A DNA stretch of 28,768 bases from NCBI GenBank assembly GCA_045660565.1, contig JAZRDX010000175.1:1-28768 (forward strand). Direction: 5' to 3'. Each line of letters opens with the position of its first letter. The stretch's first letter is position 1. Below the pieces are notes generated by a model. That model worked only from the letters and a program-made list of their open reading frames with translations, was not told the DNA's origin and made no database searches. Of the stretch, positions 1 through 8,032 are shown piece by piece. This stretch comes from SIG673 sp045660565. Its GTDB lineage: Bacteria > Bacillota > Clostridia > Oscillospirales > CAG-272. Made by a program: the position numbers and the translations under genes.

Positions 1-74
1 ATATTTAAATCAAGAGCAAGCTTTAATTGGGATATCTTGCGCTCTTTTCGCAAAGTTTTAAGTCGAAATTCCAT
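1..74 (-). CDS. XRE-type HTH transcriptional regulator, N-terminus only
   Basis: Reading the minus strand from the ATG at 74-72 gives MEFRLKTLRKERKISQLKLA and a few further residues before the window ends. The pattern (LKxLRKERKISQLxLAxxL) is the first two helices of a lambda-repressor/XRE helix-turn-helix domain. An AAAAGGAG ribosome binding site lies at about 80-87 on the minus strand, 5-6 bases before the ATG. The gene is divergent from the small membrane protein at 171 and the two share a palindromic operator, so it probably represses itself and its neighbour. Only about 24 codons are visible, so the effector domain and length are unknown. Confidence 0.75.
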   Translation of the reverse strand, partial: MEFRLKTLRKERKISQLKLALDLN

Positions 75-100
75 TTTTTCTCCTTTTATCGAGAAAACTC

Positions 101-129
101 TTGACTTTATTATACCATTTTGGTATAAT
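101..129 (+). promoter_or_regulatory. Sigma-A promoter of the PH-like membrane gene
   Basis: TTGACT at 101-106 and TATAAT at 124-129 are separated by exactly 17 bases. Transcription would begin near 136, about 35 bases before the ATG at 171. Confidence 0.8.
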
Positions 130-151
130 CTTAATATCCCAATTTGGTATA
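109..151. promoter_or_regulatory. Paired operator palindromes for the divergent XRE regulator
   Basis: ATTATACC-ATTTT-GGTATAAT (109-129) is a perfect 8+5+8 palindrome whose right arm is the -10 box. A second, imperfect copy TATCCC-AATTT-GGTATA lies at 135-151, its centre 24 bp away. Both copies end in the direct repeat TTGGTATAA (120-128 and 144-152). The overlap with the promoter suggests repression by the adjacent XRE protein. Confidence 0.65.
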
Positions 152-170
152 ACTTAAAGGAGTGATTATA

Positions 171-559
171 ATGAAACCTAATTATGTAGCAAAAAAAGCG
201 TAACTGCAGTATTTTCTTTCTGGTTGATAATGTTTTTCTGGCTTGTGATTCCGTTAATTATTCAAATTGCAAGAATACTGTCTGCTAAATGTTATTCTAT
301 TGAATTTTACGACAATAAAATTGTTGTAAGATCCGGTGTATTGAGTAAACAGGAAAATCAAAGCGTTTTTGGGGGCGTATATTCTGTAAGTATATCGCAG
401 AGCTTTTTTGGCAGAATTTTCAATTACGGAAGCGTTAGAGTGGATTGTCCCGGCAAATGGGATGTGAATACCGAGAATATTAAAGATCCCTCGGCACTCA
501 AAAAATATCTTGAAAATTATATAACCACAAATGGAATGACTAATATTATTCACAACTAA
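171..559 (+). pseudogene. Small bacterial PH-domain (YdbS/YdbT-like) membrane protein, -1 frameshift in an A7 run
   Basis: An AAAGGAG ribosome binding site at about 156-162 points to the ATG at 171. That frame reads MKPNYVAKKA and stops at 201. Slipping back one base on the run of seven A (191-197; zero frame A AAA AAA) continues in the other frame as ...KKSVTAVF and runs to the stop at 557-559. The joined product would be about 129 residues. It starts with a hydrophobic segment (FWLIMFFWLVIPLII), followed by a compact beta-rich part (YSIEFYDNKIVVRSGVLSK, later SVRVDCPG) of the bPH2 type found in small membrane proteins. A TTG at 224 could start a shorter form but has no good ribosome binding site. 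The break may be a real mutation, a sequencing error in the homopolymer, or programmed -1 frameshifting. Confidence 0.6.
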
Positions 560-691
560 GCACGATTTTATTGACAAATTAGAAAATTTATAGGAATTAA
601 ACCTGTTTGAGTTCGAAACCTAATAGTAAATTCCGTAGCCTTTACACAGAAAAAAGACCAAGTAGTTTTGCCTCGGGTGCTGAAGGACAGT

Positions 692-731
692 AAAAGAGCC
701 GATATGGATTTGTTTCCGTATCGGCTCTTTT
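692..731. terminator. Bidirectional hairpin terminator after the PH-like gene
   Basis: AAAAGAGCCGATA (692-704) pairs with TATCGGCTCTTTT (719-731), a 13-bp stem flanked by A and T tracts. It lies about 130 bp after the stop at 559. Confidence 0.7.
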
Positions 732-790
732 ATGTTGCATTAGCACCTTCAGAGGTGAGTAATTGCGCACTTGCAGGTGTACTATATAAG

Positions 791-942
791 CCTTCCTCCG
801 GGAGGAAGGTGGCACGCGAATGCGTGTCGAAAGGAGAACGCGGATTTATTAAATTTTTGGTTACTTCAAACCAATTAAATACATAATGTATACGCACTCT
901 CCCTCAGTCAGCTTCGGTGACAGCTCCCTGCCAGAGGGAGCC
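791..942. repeat. Intergenic palindromic repeat elements
   Basis: This non-coding stretch holds stacked hairpins: CCTTCCTCC/GGAGGAAGG (791-809) and GGCACGC/GCGTGTC (811-828). Then comes a block at 901-942 that starts CCCTCAGTCAGCTTCGGTGA and ends AGAGGGAGCC, with nested GTCA/TGAC and GCTCCCT/AGGGAGC pairs. From memory, blocks of this CCCTCAGTCAGC...GAGGGAGCC kind recur many times between genes in Clostridia genomes. The short open frames here look spurious. Apart from the hairpins I see no gene in 560-1084. Confidence 0.5.
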
Positions 943-1010
943 TTTCACACAAAAAGATTTACACTTATGTTTTTATCTGCTTTCTACTCATCGGCTATAG
1001 CCTCTTTTGA

Positions 1011-1031
1011 ACCACGCGACTATCGCGTGGT
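1011..1031 (+). terminator. Hairpin ACCACGCGA/TCGCGTGGT
   Basis: A perfect 9-bp stem with a 3-base loop, followed by TTTCGTTT on the plus strand. It has terminator shape but no nearby plus-strand gene to serve, so it may be part of the repeat region. Confidence 0.5.
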
Positions 1032-1044
1032 TTTCGTTTACACA

Positions 1045-1079
1045 AAAAACAGCTTTAGAAAAATCCTAAAGCTGTTTTT
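1045..1079. terminator. Terminator of the ABC exporter operon
   Basis: AAAAACAGCTTTAG (1045-1058) pairs with CTAAAGCTGTTTTT (1066-1079). On the minus strand the stem is followed by six T. It sits just past the stop of the exporter gene at 1085. Confidence 0.8.
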
Positions 1080-1084
1080 AGTTT

Positions 1085-3043
1085 TCAGTCAAGCTCTTTC
1101 TTTCCGGTGTAAAGCTCGTAGTATCTTCCTTTAAGTTCAAGAAGCTGCTCGTGAGTTCCTCTTTCGATTATCTCACCCTTTTCAAGAACCATAATGGCGT
1201 TTGAGTTTCTTACAGTGGAAAGACGGTGCGCTATAACGAAGGTCGTTCTGTCAGTCATAAGCCTATCCATACCGTGCTCAATGTGGCGCTCCGTTCTGGT
1301 GTCAACCGAGCTCGTTGCCTCGTCAAGAACGAGTATGGGTGCCTTGGAAAGCGCCGCTCGGGCGATGTTCAGAAGCTGTCTCTGTCCCTGCGAAAGGTTG
1401 GTTCCGTCGCCCTCAAGCCGCGTCTGGTAGCCGTCGGAAAGCCTCATTATAAAGCTGTGAGCCGACGCGGTCTTAGCCGCCGCTATAACCTCCTCGTCGG
1501 TAGCGTCAAGACGTCCGTAACGGATGTTTTCCATAATCGTACCGCTGAAAAGGTGGGTATCCTGAAGAACCATCGCGATATTTTTGCGCAGATGCTCGCG
1601 CTCGAAGTTTTTAAGCGGAATACCGTCTATCGTTATCTCACCCTGCTCTATATCGTAGAAGCGGTTAAGAAGATTGGTGATAGTCGTTTTTCCCGCACCC
1701 GTGGAGCCTACAAAGGCTATCTTCTGTCCCGGATGAGCATAAAGCGAAATATTCTTAAGAACCGTTTTTTCGGGGACGTATCCAAAGCTTACGTCCTTAA
1801 ACACGACGTCTCCCTTTATCTCCGGCGTTCCCGCTTCCTCGAGGTCAAGCGTCTCAGGGTCGGTGTCCATCACGGCAAATACTCGCTCGGCACCCGCGAG
1901 GGCGGAAAAGATAGAGGTTATCTGCATCGAAATGTTGTTTATCGGGAAGGAGAACTGTCTTGAATACTGCGCAAAGACGGTAAGCTCACCGACGGAAAAT
2001 CCGGTAGTGCACATAAGTACTCCGCCGATACCGACGGTAAGCGCGTAGCTTATCTGTCCTGTGTTACCCATTATCGGGCCCATAATTCCGCCGAAGAACT
2101 GCGCCTTGAACTGCTTGTCGCGAAGGTCGTCGTTAAGCGTCTCAAACTCACTTATGCATTCGTTTTCACGGGTAAATACCTTAACTACCTTCTGTCCGGT
2201 TACCGTTTCCTCTATGTACCCGTTAACCGCTCCGAGCGCCGCCTGCTGACCTGAATAGTACTTTCTGCTGTGCTTTGCGATCTTACCGCCGCCCATAATA
2301 AATATCGGAATAAATATTACGGTAACGCAGGTTAAAATCCAGTTTGTCGTCAGCATAAAGATAAAGGTTCCGACAAGGGTTATAAGTCCCGAAAAGATGT
2401 TCAGCAGCGAGCTGTCAATCATCATTCCGATTATATCGACGTCGTTGGTAAAGCGGCTCATAACCTCACCCGTGGGGTGGGTATCGAAGTACTTTACGGG
2501 AAGCCTCTGGAGCTTTTCAAACAGGTCTGTTCTGATTTTTTCAAGAACTCCCTGAGAAACCCCCATCATTACTCTGTGCTGGATATAGGTTGAAATTATA
2601 CCGATAGCGTAAACGAAACCGAGCACGATAAGAGCTGAAACAACGTACATAAGTATGTCCGCCGCTCTGTGGTTTTCAAACACCGAGTAAAGAGCCGGCT
2701 CAAACAGGTCGTAAAACCTTGAAATAACAGCGTCAGCCTTGGTAGCGAGCGCACCCGTATTCGGTTTATCAACGATTTTGTTAAGAATGGGAGCGAGCAC
2801 AAACGAGCCTATAAGAGATGTAACGGTGGCAAGTATCATGGTAAGCACGACTATTATAAGTCTGAACTTATACGCTGAAAGATAGCCGAGAAGCCTTTTA
2901 ACCGTTTTCTTTGTGTTTTTCGGCTTGCCGCCCATACCCGGATTATGTCTCCCTCTCGGGCCGGGAGGAGGCATTGCACCCTTTTTATTCATTGAAGCGG
3001 AGCTGTTATACTGCTTTTGAAGCTGCTCTAATGTTCTTGCCAT
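1085..3043 (-). CDS. ABC exporter half-transporter, catalytically competent subunit
   Basis: A 652-residue type-IV ABC exporter: six transmembrane segments (about residues 58-385) fused to a nucleotide-binding domain. Visible motifs are Walker A GSTGAGKT (446-453), Q-loop VLQDTHLF, Walker B LVLDE with catalytic Glu575, and the H-loop IAHRLS with His606. The signature is LSQGQ (550-554) instead of LSGGQ. An N-terminal basic, Pro/Gly-rich tail of about 45 residues precedes the first membrane helix. The start ATG is three bases after the stop of the partner gene, and the AAGGAGG ribosome binding site lies inside that gene's last codons, so the two are translationally coupled. Together they form an asymmetric heterodimeric exporter. 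The substrate (drug, lipid or peptide) cannot be read from sequence. Confidence 0.93.
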   Translation of the reverse strand: MARTLEQLQKQYNSSASMNKKGAMPPPGPRGRHNPGMGGKPKNTKKTVKRLLGYLSAYKFRLIIVVLTMILATVTSLIGSFVLAPILNKIVDKPNTGALATKADAVISRFYDLFEPALYSVFENHRAADILMYVVSALIVLGFVYAIGIISTYIQHRVMMGVSQGVLEKIRTDLFEKLQRLPVKYFDTHPTGEVMSRFTNDVDIIGMMIDSSLLNIFSGLITLVGTFIFMLTTNWILTCVTVIFIPIFIMGGGKIAKHSRKYYSGQQAALGAVNGYIEETVTGQKVVKVFTRENECISEFETLNDDLRDKQFKAQFFGGIMGPIMGNTGQISYALTVGIGGVLMCTTGFSVGELTVFAQYSRQFSFPINNISMQITSIFSALAGAERVFAVMDTDPETLDLEEAGTPEIKGDVVFKDVSFGYVPEKTVLKNISLYAHPGQKIAFVGSTGAGKTTITNLLNRFYDIEQGEITIDGIPLKNFEREHLRKNIAMVLQDTHLFSGTIMENIRYGRLDATDEEVIAAAKTASAHSFIMRLSDGYQTRLEGDGTNLSQGQRQLLNIARAALSKAPILVLDEATSSVDTRTERHIEHGMDRLMTDRTTFVIAHRLSTVRNSNAIMVLEKGEIIERGTHEQLLELKGRYYELYTGKKELD

Positions 3044-3046
3044 AAC

Positions 3047-4780
3047 TCACGCCTCCTTCTTTTCCGACTGGGAATAGTAAATCTCTTTATATTCCTCACA
3101 ACTTTCGATAAGGGTATCGTGTATACCCCTACCGACAATTCTGCCCTCGTTCAGCACCACTATCTCGTCGGAATCCTTAACAGAGCTTATTCTCTGCGCA
3201 ATTATTATCTTGGTGGAGCCGTCAAGCTCCTCCTTGAACGCACGTCTTATCTGCGCCTCGGTAGCTGTATCAACCGCGCTCGTGGAGTCGTCAAGTATAA
3301 GTATCTTCGGCTTTTTAAGAAGCGCACGGGCGATGCAGAGACGTTGCTTCTGTCCACCCGAAACGTTAACTCCGCCCTGCTCAATCTCGGTCTGGTATCC
3401 GAGCGGGAAGTTACGTACAAACTTATCCGCCTGAGCATATTCGGCAAAACGGCTGTATTCCTCTGCGGTAGCGTTTTCGTCTCCCCAGCGGAGATTTTCC
3501 TCTATCGTTCCCGAGAAAAGAACGTTCTTCTGAAGAACCATTCCGACGCCGTCGCGAAGATTTTTAAGGCTGTAATCCTTAACGCTTACTCCGTCAACGA
3601 GTATATCACCCTCGTCAGGCTCGTAAAGTCTTGCTATCATGGAAACCAGCGTGGTTTTTCCGCTACCCGTTGAGCCTATAATACCGACGGTGCTGCCCGC
3701 TTTTATCTTCAGGTTAATGTCGTCAAGCACCTTTTCCTCGCTGGTTTTATAGTATCTGAAGGAAACGTTTTTAAACTCTACCTCTCCCTCGGTAACGGTT
3801 AAATCCTTCTCAGTGGCTTCGTCGTCGTTAATATCGGGAGTTTCGTCAAGCACCTCTTTTATACGCTTTGCCGACGCCATCGCTCTTGAAAACATCATTA
3901 TCATCATGGTTATCATCATAAGCGAGGTAAGAATCTGGGTACAGTAGGTAATAAACGCGGAAAGCTCCTCGATAGGCATGGGAGCGCTTTCGGAAAGAAC
4001 CATATTACCGCCAAACCAGATAACCGCCATTACGGTAATATTCATAAACAGTGTCATAACCGGAGAAAGCAGTATCATTACCTTCATTGCCGACATACCG
4101 GTGTTTTTAAGGTCGCTGTTTGCCTTTCCGAACTTTACCGTTTCGTAATCCTCCCTGACGAAGGATTTTACAACTCTTACGTTGGTAACGTTTTCCTGAA
4201 CGGTGTTGTTAAGCCCGTCAACCTTTTCCTGCATTTTGGAAAATTTCGGAAACGCTCTGAAAACTATAGAAAGTATGGAAAGAACCAGGAGCGGTATCGA
4301 AACGGCAAGCACTATGGCAAGCGACGGACGGAGCATTACCGCCATAATAAGCGCACCTATCATCATACCGGGCGAGCGCAAACACATACGGAGCAGCATG
4401 TTGATAAAGTTCTGCATCTGCGTTACGTCGTTGGTAAGTCTTGTAACAAGCGAGCCCGCGCTGAATTTATCTATATTCGAAAAAGAAAAATCCTGCACCC
4501 TCGTGTAAATATCGTTTCGGAGATCCGCGGCAAAGTTTACCGATGCCTTAGCGCCGAAGTACGCGCCTCCCATACCTCCCGCCATCATTAGCAGCGCGGT
4601 AAGTATCATAAGCGCCATTATTCCGAGACTGTATCCGGGCGTTGCGTCCACACTTTGTCCCAGCACCATCGCAAGATATTTCGGCATAAGCACCTCGCCT
4701 ATAACCTCAATTATCATGCAAAGAGGACCGAGAATAAAGTATGCCGAATACGGCTTCACGTATTTCATCCATCTTTTCAT
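3047..4780 (-). CDS. ABC exporter half-transporter, degenerate-site subunit
   Basis: A 577-residue ABC exporter with membrane helices at about residues 12-300 and a C-terminal ATPase domain. Walker A is GSTGSGKT (369-376) and the signature is a normal VSGGQ (473-477). Walker B reads ILILDD, with Asp498 in place of the catalytic glutamate, and the H-loop reads IAQRIS with Gln529 in place of histidine. These changes match the non-hydrolysing site of heterodimeric exporters such as TM287/288 or BmrC/BmrD. Its degenerate Walker side would face the degenerate LSQGQ of the partner encoded immediately downstream. An AAAGGAAA ribosome binding site lies about 12 bases before the ATG. It follows the small kinase gene by 44 bp and may share its transcript. 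Confidence 0.93.
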   Translation of the reverse strand: MKRWMKYVKPYSAYFILGPLCMIIEVIGEVLMPKYLAMVLGQSVDATPGYSLGIMALMILTALLMMAGGMGGAYFGAKASVNFAADLRNDIYTRVQDFSFSNIDKFSAGSLVTRLTNDVTQMQNFINMLLRMCLRSPGMMIGALIMAVMLRPSLAIVLAVSIPLLVLSILSIVFRAFPKFSKMQEKVDGLNNTVQENVTNVRVVKSFVREDYETVKFGKANSDLKNTGMSAMKVMILLSPVMTLFMNITVMAVIWFGGNMVLSESAPMPIEELSAFITYCTQILTSLMMITMMIMMFSRAMASAKRIKEVLDETPDINDDEATEKDLTVTEGEVEFKNVSFRYYKTSEEKVLDDINLKIKAGSTVGIIGSTGSGKTTLVSMIARLYEPDEGDILVDGVSVKDYSLKNLRDGVGMVLQKNVLFSGTIEENLRWGDENATAEEYSRFAEYAQADKFVRNFPLGYQTEIEQGGVNVSGGQKQRLCIARALLKKPKILILDDSTSAVDTATEAQIRRAFKEELDGSTKIIIAQRISSVKDSDEIVVLNEGRIVGRGIHDTLIESCEEYKEIYYSQSEKKEA

Positions 4781-4824
4781 TGTACGTATGTATTTCCTTT
4801 CAAAATTGTATTTGAATTATTTTG

Positions 4825-5343
4825 TTAACTTAAAAATTGCCTTTCGCTTTTCGGCGGGAGCAAGTCAATATATTTATCCGCATCTTCTCTCGTTTTGAAT
4901 ATAATAATTTCCTTTTCATTTTTATATTTTTCGATAAGAGAAATTATATTAGGGAGAGAACGCTGCGGAAACGTGAGTATCCATTCGCGAAATTCGGGGG
5001 AAAGCTCCGTTTCAAGCCAAGGAAGCTCCTCGCGCTTTTTTCCTATCCTTTCAGCCGCGCCTTTAAGACACTCCTCCGTAGGAATATCCATAAAAAACAC
5101 CGTGTCGCACGCCTCAAAGCGCCTTTCAAGGGTACGGCTGTAATTTCCGTCGATTATGTAGCTGTCGCGGCGGAGTATCTCTCCGAGCCTTTCGTCAAAT
5201 TCTTCTCTTGATATATTGGTTTTATCCGGCTTATGCCATATAGCGTCAAGGTAATAAAGCGTAAGCCCCGTTTTGTCCCGAAGCTTTCTCGCAAACGTAC
5301 TTTTCCCGCTTCCCGGAGAACCTATAACAATAATCTTTTTCAT
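4825..5343 (-). CDS. Small P-loop nucleotide kinase of the FlaR/adenylate-kinase-like type
   Basis: A 172-residue protein with Walker A GSPGSGKS (8-15) at the very N-terminus. The central part has the pattern DxIWHKPD and a LID-like EEFDERL...DSYIIDGNY seen in topology-modulation/FlaR-type kinases annotated as adenylate kinase-like. No membrane segment is present. I use the ATG at 5343; a longer frame reaching 5367 would begin at GTG with no convincing ribosome binding site and would add eight residues before the conserved first strand. The phosphate acceptor is unknown. It precedes the ABC exporter pair on the same strand by 44 bp, which suggests co-transcription rather than a shared function. 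Confidence 0.75.
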   Translation of the reverse strand: MKKIIVIGSPGSGKSTFARKLRDKTGLTLYYLDAIWHKPDKTNISREEFDERLGEILRRDSYIIDGNYSRTLERRFEACDTVFFMDIPTEECLKGAAERIGKKREELPWLETELSPEFREWILTFPQRSLPNIISLIEKYKNEKEIIIFKTREDADKYIDLLPPKSERQFLS

Positions 5344-5594
5344 ATATTCACCGCATCTCCGTTTCACCCTGAGTAATTACGTAAGGAGCGACGTACCCGA
5401 CGCCCCGTTATAAACGGAATTGTATGTTAATATACGGCGGCACCAAGGCACCGCCCTACAAATAAAGCTTTTTAGCCGTTTTGTAATGTGCCTTTGTTAT
5501 TCTTTCCAGCTTAACGCTCATATTTTCCGTCTCCCGTCAACTGTCTCTTTCGAGCTGTTTTTGTTTCCGTCTCCCGCTTAGTGTCTTTTTAAAA
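5344..5594. other. Intergenic stretch with short repeats, no gene seen
   Basis: It holds an imperfect GGCGG/CCGCC hairpin near 5438-5457 and two copies of TTCCGTCTCCCG about 40 bp apart (about 5526 and 5565). No coding frame is supported. Confidence 0.4.
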
Positions 5595-5804
5595 TTATTT
5601 CAACCCGCTTCCGGTAACGAAAAAGGCAGCGCCCGGGCTCGGCTTATAATCGATAGCCATTTCACCGTTCTTTGAAATCGTTGCTGAAACGGCGGCACCG
5701 CAAGAAAAACATTCAACCGTTAGGTCGGCGCATTCGGTAACCTTTAAAATTCTCGCCCCACAGCCGGGACAAAGCAGTGTTTTTCTTTTAGCTTCTGTCT
5801 GCAT
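5595..5804 (-). CDS. Small zinc-ribbon protein, function unknown
   Basis: A 69-residue protein with two CxxC knuckles, CPGC at 12-15 and CFSC at 32-35, with the pattern LLCPGC...LTVECFSCG. The spacing and sequence recall small single-domain zinc ribbons such as the Com family, but no function can be assigned. The C-terminal half lacks a recognisable domain. An ACGGAG ribosome binding site lies upstream of the ATG, and a consensus promoter sits about 85-115 bp upstream (5889-5917). It probably forms its own transcription unit. Confidence 0.65.
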   Translation of the reverse strand: MQTEAKRKTLLCPGCGARILKVTECADLTVECFSCGAAVSATISKNGEMAIDYKPSPGAAFFVTGSGLK

Positions 5805-5888
5805 TTTCTACTCCGTATTCAAATATTATCTCAGCGCACGTCAAAAGCTACCTAAAACAAATAAGTATTTACTGCGCGCACATATAAA

Positions 5889-5917
5889 AGTATAATATGA
5901 ATTACTTTTTTTGTCAA
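5889..5917 (-). promoter_or_regulatory. Sigma-A promoter of the small zinc-ribbon gene
   Basis: On the minus strand TTGACA (5917-5912) and TATACT (5894-5889) are separated by 17 bases. Predicted start is near 5882, leaving a leader of about 78 bases before the ATG at 5804. Confidence 0.75.
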
Positions 5918-5976
5918 TATACTAATATGTAAAAAATATTAAAATAAATATAATAAAATGTTTTATAAAAAAATGC

Positions 5977-6005
5977 TTGACTTTGGTTCTCCTTAATGAT
6001 ATAAT
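5977..6005 (+). promoter_or_regulatory. Sigma-A promoter of the TtcA-like/uxuA unit
   Basis: TTGACT (5977-5982), a 17-base spacer and TATAAT (6000-6005). The start would be near 6012, about 34 bases before the ATG at 6046. This rules out a translation start at 5977, which is the -35 box itself. Confidence 0.85.
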
Positions 6006-6045
6006 TAAAATTAGTAACTCAAAAAATCGCGACTTAAGAGGTTAT

Positions 6046-6909
6046 ATGGGTAAGGTTTTATCAAAGCAAGAGCTTATAGAGCAAAGCATCAATAAAAAGT
6101 TCCGCAAGACAATATGGAATCCTTTTATTGAATCGGTGAAAAAATATCAGCTCATAGAAGAAAACGATAAAATCGCAGTCTGCATTTCGGGCGGAAAGGA
6201 CTCCGTTTTACTTGCAAAGCTTATGCAGATGCTATGCAGATTTTCCGAAATCCCGTTTTCGCTCGAATACATAGTCATGGATCCGGGATACCTTCCTGAA
6301 AACCGTAAAAAAATTCTTGATAACGCCGAGGTGCTCGGAATAGAGGTTAAGGTTTTCGACTCTAACATTTTCAATTCGGTAAGCGGTATAGAAAAATCTC
6401 CCTGCTATCTCTGCGCGAGAATGAGACGCGGATATCTTTATGAATTTGCTCGTTCCCTCGGCTGTAATAAAATAGCTCTAGGACACCACCTTGACGACGT
6501 TGTTGAAACAACGGTTATGGCTATGTTTTACGGCGCACAGCTTCAGGGAATGCTCCCAAAACTCCGCAGCACGAGCCACGAGGGAATGGAGCTTATACGT
6601 CCGCTCTACACGGTAGAGGAAAGCGCTATATGCGCGTGGAGAGACCATAACGGACTTTCGTTTTTACAGTGCGCGTGCCGCTTTACCGAAAAAGCGGAGA
6701 CCGACGAGCATCTCAGCAAGCGCAGCGAAACAAAAAGGCTGCTTGCATCACTAAAAAAAGATAATCCACTTATCATAAGAAACATATATAATGCTCTTCA
6801 CAACGTTTGTTTAGACACTTTTTGCGGTTACAAACAAGGTGAGCACAAATATGAGTTTAATGAAATATACAAAAAAAGAAAATTAGATATAAACAAAAAA
6901 GGAGACTAA
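6046..6909 (+). CDS. TtcA-like PP-loop ATPase, tRNA thiolation family
   Basis: A 287-residue PP-loop protein with the ATP-pyrophosphatase loop SGGKDS at 48-53, a CxxC pair Cys120/Cys123 (PCYLCARMRRG), GHHLDDVVET at 146-155 and a third cysteine, Cys211, in LQCACRF. In TtcA-type tRNA 2-thiocytidine synthetases a CxxC plus one later Cys bind an iron-sulfur cluster, and the three cysteines here fit that layout. The product would activate a tRNA base for sulfur transfer in the cytoplasm; the exact base modified is not certain. The ATG at 6046 has AAGAGG upstream and lies downstream of the promoter. The gene's last codons carry the ribosome binding site for uxuA, so the two are probably co-transcribed although unrelated in function. 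Confidence 0.8.
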   Translation: MGKVLSKQELIEQSINKKFRKTIWNPFIESVKKYQLIEENDKIAVCISGGKDSVLLAKLMQMLCRFSEIPFSLEYIVMDPGYLPENRKKILDNAEVLGIEVKVFDSNIFNSVSGIEKSPCYLCARMRRGYLYEFARSLGCNKIALGHHLDDVVETTVMAMFYGAQLQGMLPKLRSTSHEGMELIRPLYTVEESAICAWRDHNGLSFLQCACRFTEKAETDEHLSKRSETKRLLASLKKDNPLIIRNIYNALHNVCLDTFCGYKQGEHKYEFNEIYKKRKLDINKKGD

Positions 6910-6914
6910 CCACT

Positions 6915-7961
6915 ATGAAAATGACCTTCAGATGGCAGGGTGAGCAGGATAGAGTTCCGCTTAGATTTATAAGACAGATTCCCGGAATGACAGGTGTTGT
7001 TTCGGCGGTTTACGACGTAAAGCCGGGCGAAATCTGGAGCCACGAAAGCATCGAGGCTGTAAAAAAGCAGGCAAACGACAACGGACTTGAGTTCGAGGTA
7101 GTTGAATCCGTTCCGGTACCCGAGGCAATAAAGCTCGGAAACGCCGACAGAGACCGTTGCCTTGAAAACTTCTGCGAAAACGTACGCCGTTGCGCCGCTC
7201 ACGGAGTTAAGGTTATATGCTATAACTTTATGCCCGTTTTCGACTGGACGCGTACCCAGCTTGACAAGATGGCAGAGGACGGTTCCACCTCTCTCGTTAT
7301 GTACCAGGACCAGCTTAAGCACATCGATCCTTCTTCCGACGAAATTTCCCTTCCCGGTTGGGACGCAAGCTACTCCAAGGAAGAAATGGCAGCTCTCTTA
7401 AAGGAATACCGCGCTATGGGTGAGGAAGGCCTCTGGAAGAACTTTGAAATATTCCTTAAGAAGGTTATTCCGGTTGCCGAAGAGGTCGGTATAAAGATGG
7501 CAATACACCCCGACGATCCGCCGTACTCCATTTTCGGTATTCCGCGTATAATAACGTGCGAAGAAAACCTTGACCGTATGCTTAAGATAGTTGATAGCGA
7601 GGCTAACGGACTTACCTTCTGCACCGGCTCTCTCGGAGCGGCAAAGAGAAACGATATTCCGCGTCTCGTAGCAAAATACGCTAAGATGAAGAGAATCCAC
7701 TTTATGCATATGCGTAATATCCTTATTATGGAAGACGAATCCTTTGAGGAATGCGGACACAAGAGCGACAAGGGCTCTCTCGATATGTATGAAATAACCA
7801 AGGCGCTCGTAGAGAACGGCTTTGACGGATACGTTCGTCCCGACCACGGAAGAATGATTTGGGATGAGGACGGACGTCCCGGCTACGGACTTTACGACAG
7901 AGCACTTGGAGCGACCTACATTAACGGTCTTTTCGAAGCGGTTGAAAAGAGCTTAAAATAA
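6915..7961 (+). CDS. uxuA: D-mannonate dehydratase
   Basis: A 348-residue protein matching UxuA in length and motifs: WHSHESIE-like start region (IWSHESIE, 40-47), ICYNFMPVFDWTRT (101-114), AIHPDDPP (196-203), FCTGSLG (235-241), IHFMHMRN (261-268) and YVRPDHGRMIW (306-316). His198, Cys236, His265 and Asp310 occupy the positions of the metal ligands of the family, and His311 the catalytic position. It dehydrates D-mannonate to 2-keto-3-deoxygluconate in the hexuronate pathway. An AAAAAAGGAG ribosome binding site lies within the end of the preceding gene, five bases from its stop to this ATG. No uxaC or kdgK gene is visible, so the rest of the pathway must lie elsewhere. Confidence 0.95.
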   Translation: MKMTFRWQGEQDRVPLRFIRQIPGMTGVVSAVYDVKPGEIWSHESIEAVKKQANDNGLEFEVVESVPVPEAIKLGNADRDRCLENFCENVRRCAAHGVKVICYNFMPVFDWTRTQLDKMAEDGSTSLVMYQDQLKHIDPSSDEISLPGWDASYSKEEMAALLKEYRAMGEEGLWKNFEIFLKKVIPVAEEVGIKMAIHPDDPPYSIFGIPRIITCEENLDRMLKIVDSEANGLTFCTGSLGAAKRNDIPRLVAKYAKMKRIHFMHMRNILIMEDESFEECGHKSDKGSLDMYEITKALVENGFDGYVRPDHGRMIWDEDGRPGYGLYDRALGATYINGLFEAVEKSLK

Positions 7962-7984
7962 TAAGTATATTTTTATAATATACA

Positions 7985-8013
7985 TTGACAAGCTTTGAAA
8001 ATTTTGGTATAAT
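7985..8013 (+). promoter_or_regulatory. Consensus sigma-A promoter between uxuA and tRNA-Leu
   Basis: TTGACA (7985-7990), 17 bases, TATAAT (8008-8013): both hexamers are perfect. Predicted start is near 8020, only about 13 bases before a terminator-like hairpin. Confidence 0.8.
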
Positions 8014-8032
8014 TTTTCTCGTAAGCAGGTAA

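Noticed and set aside
668..1134. Short plus-strand open frames in the repeat region
   Set aside because: They run through hairpins and terminators, have no ribosome binding site and no protein-like pattern.
5977..6045. Upstream TTG start for the TtcA-like gene
   Set aside because: The TTG is the -35 box of the promoter, so it cannot be in the transcript; the ATG at 6046 has a ribosome binding site.
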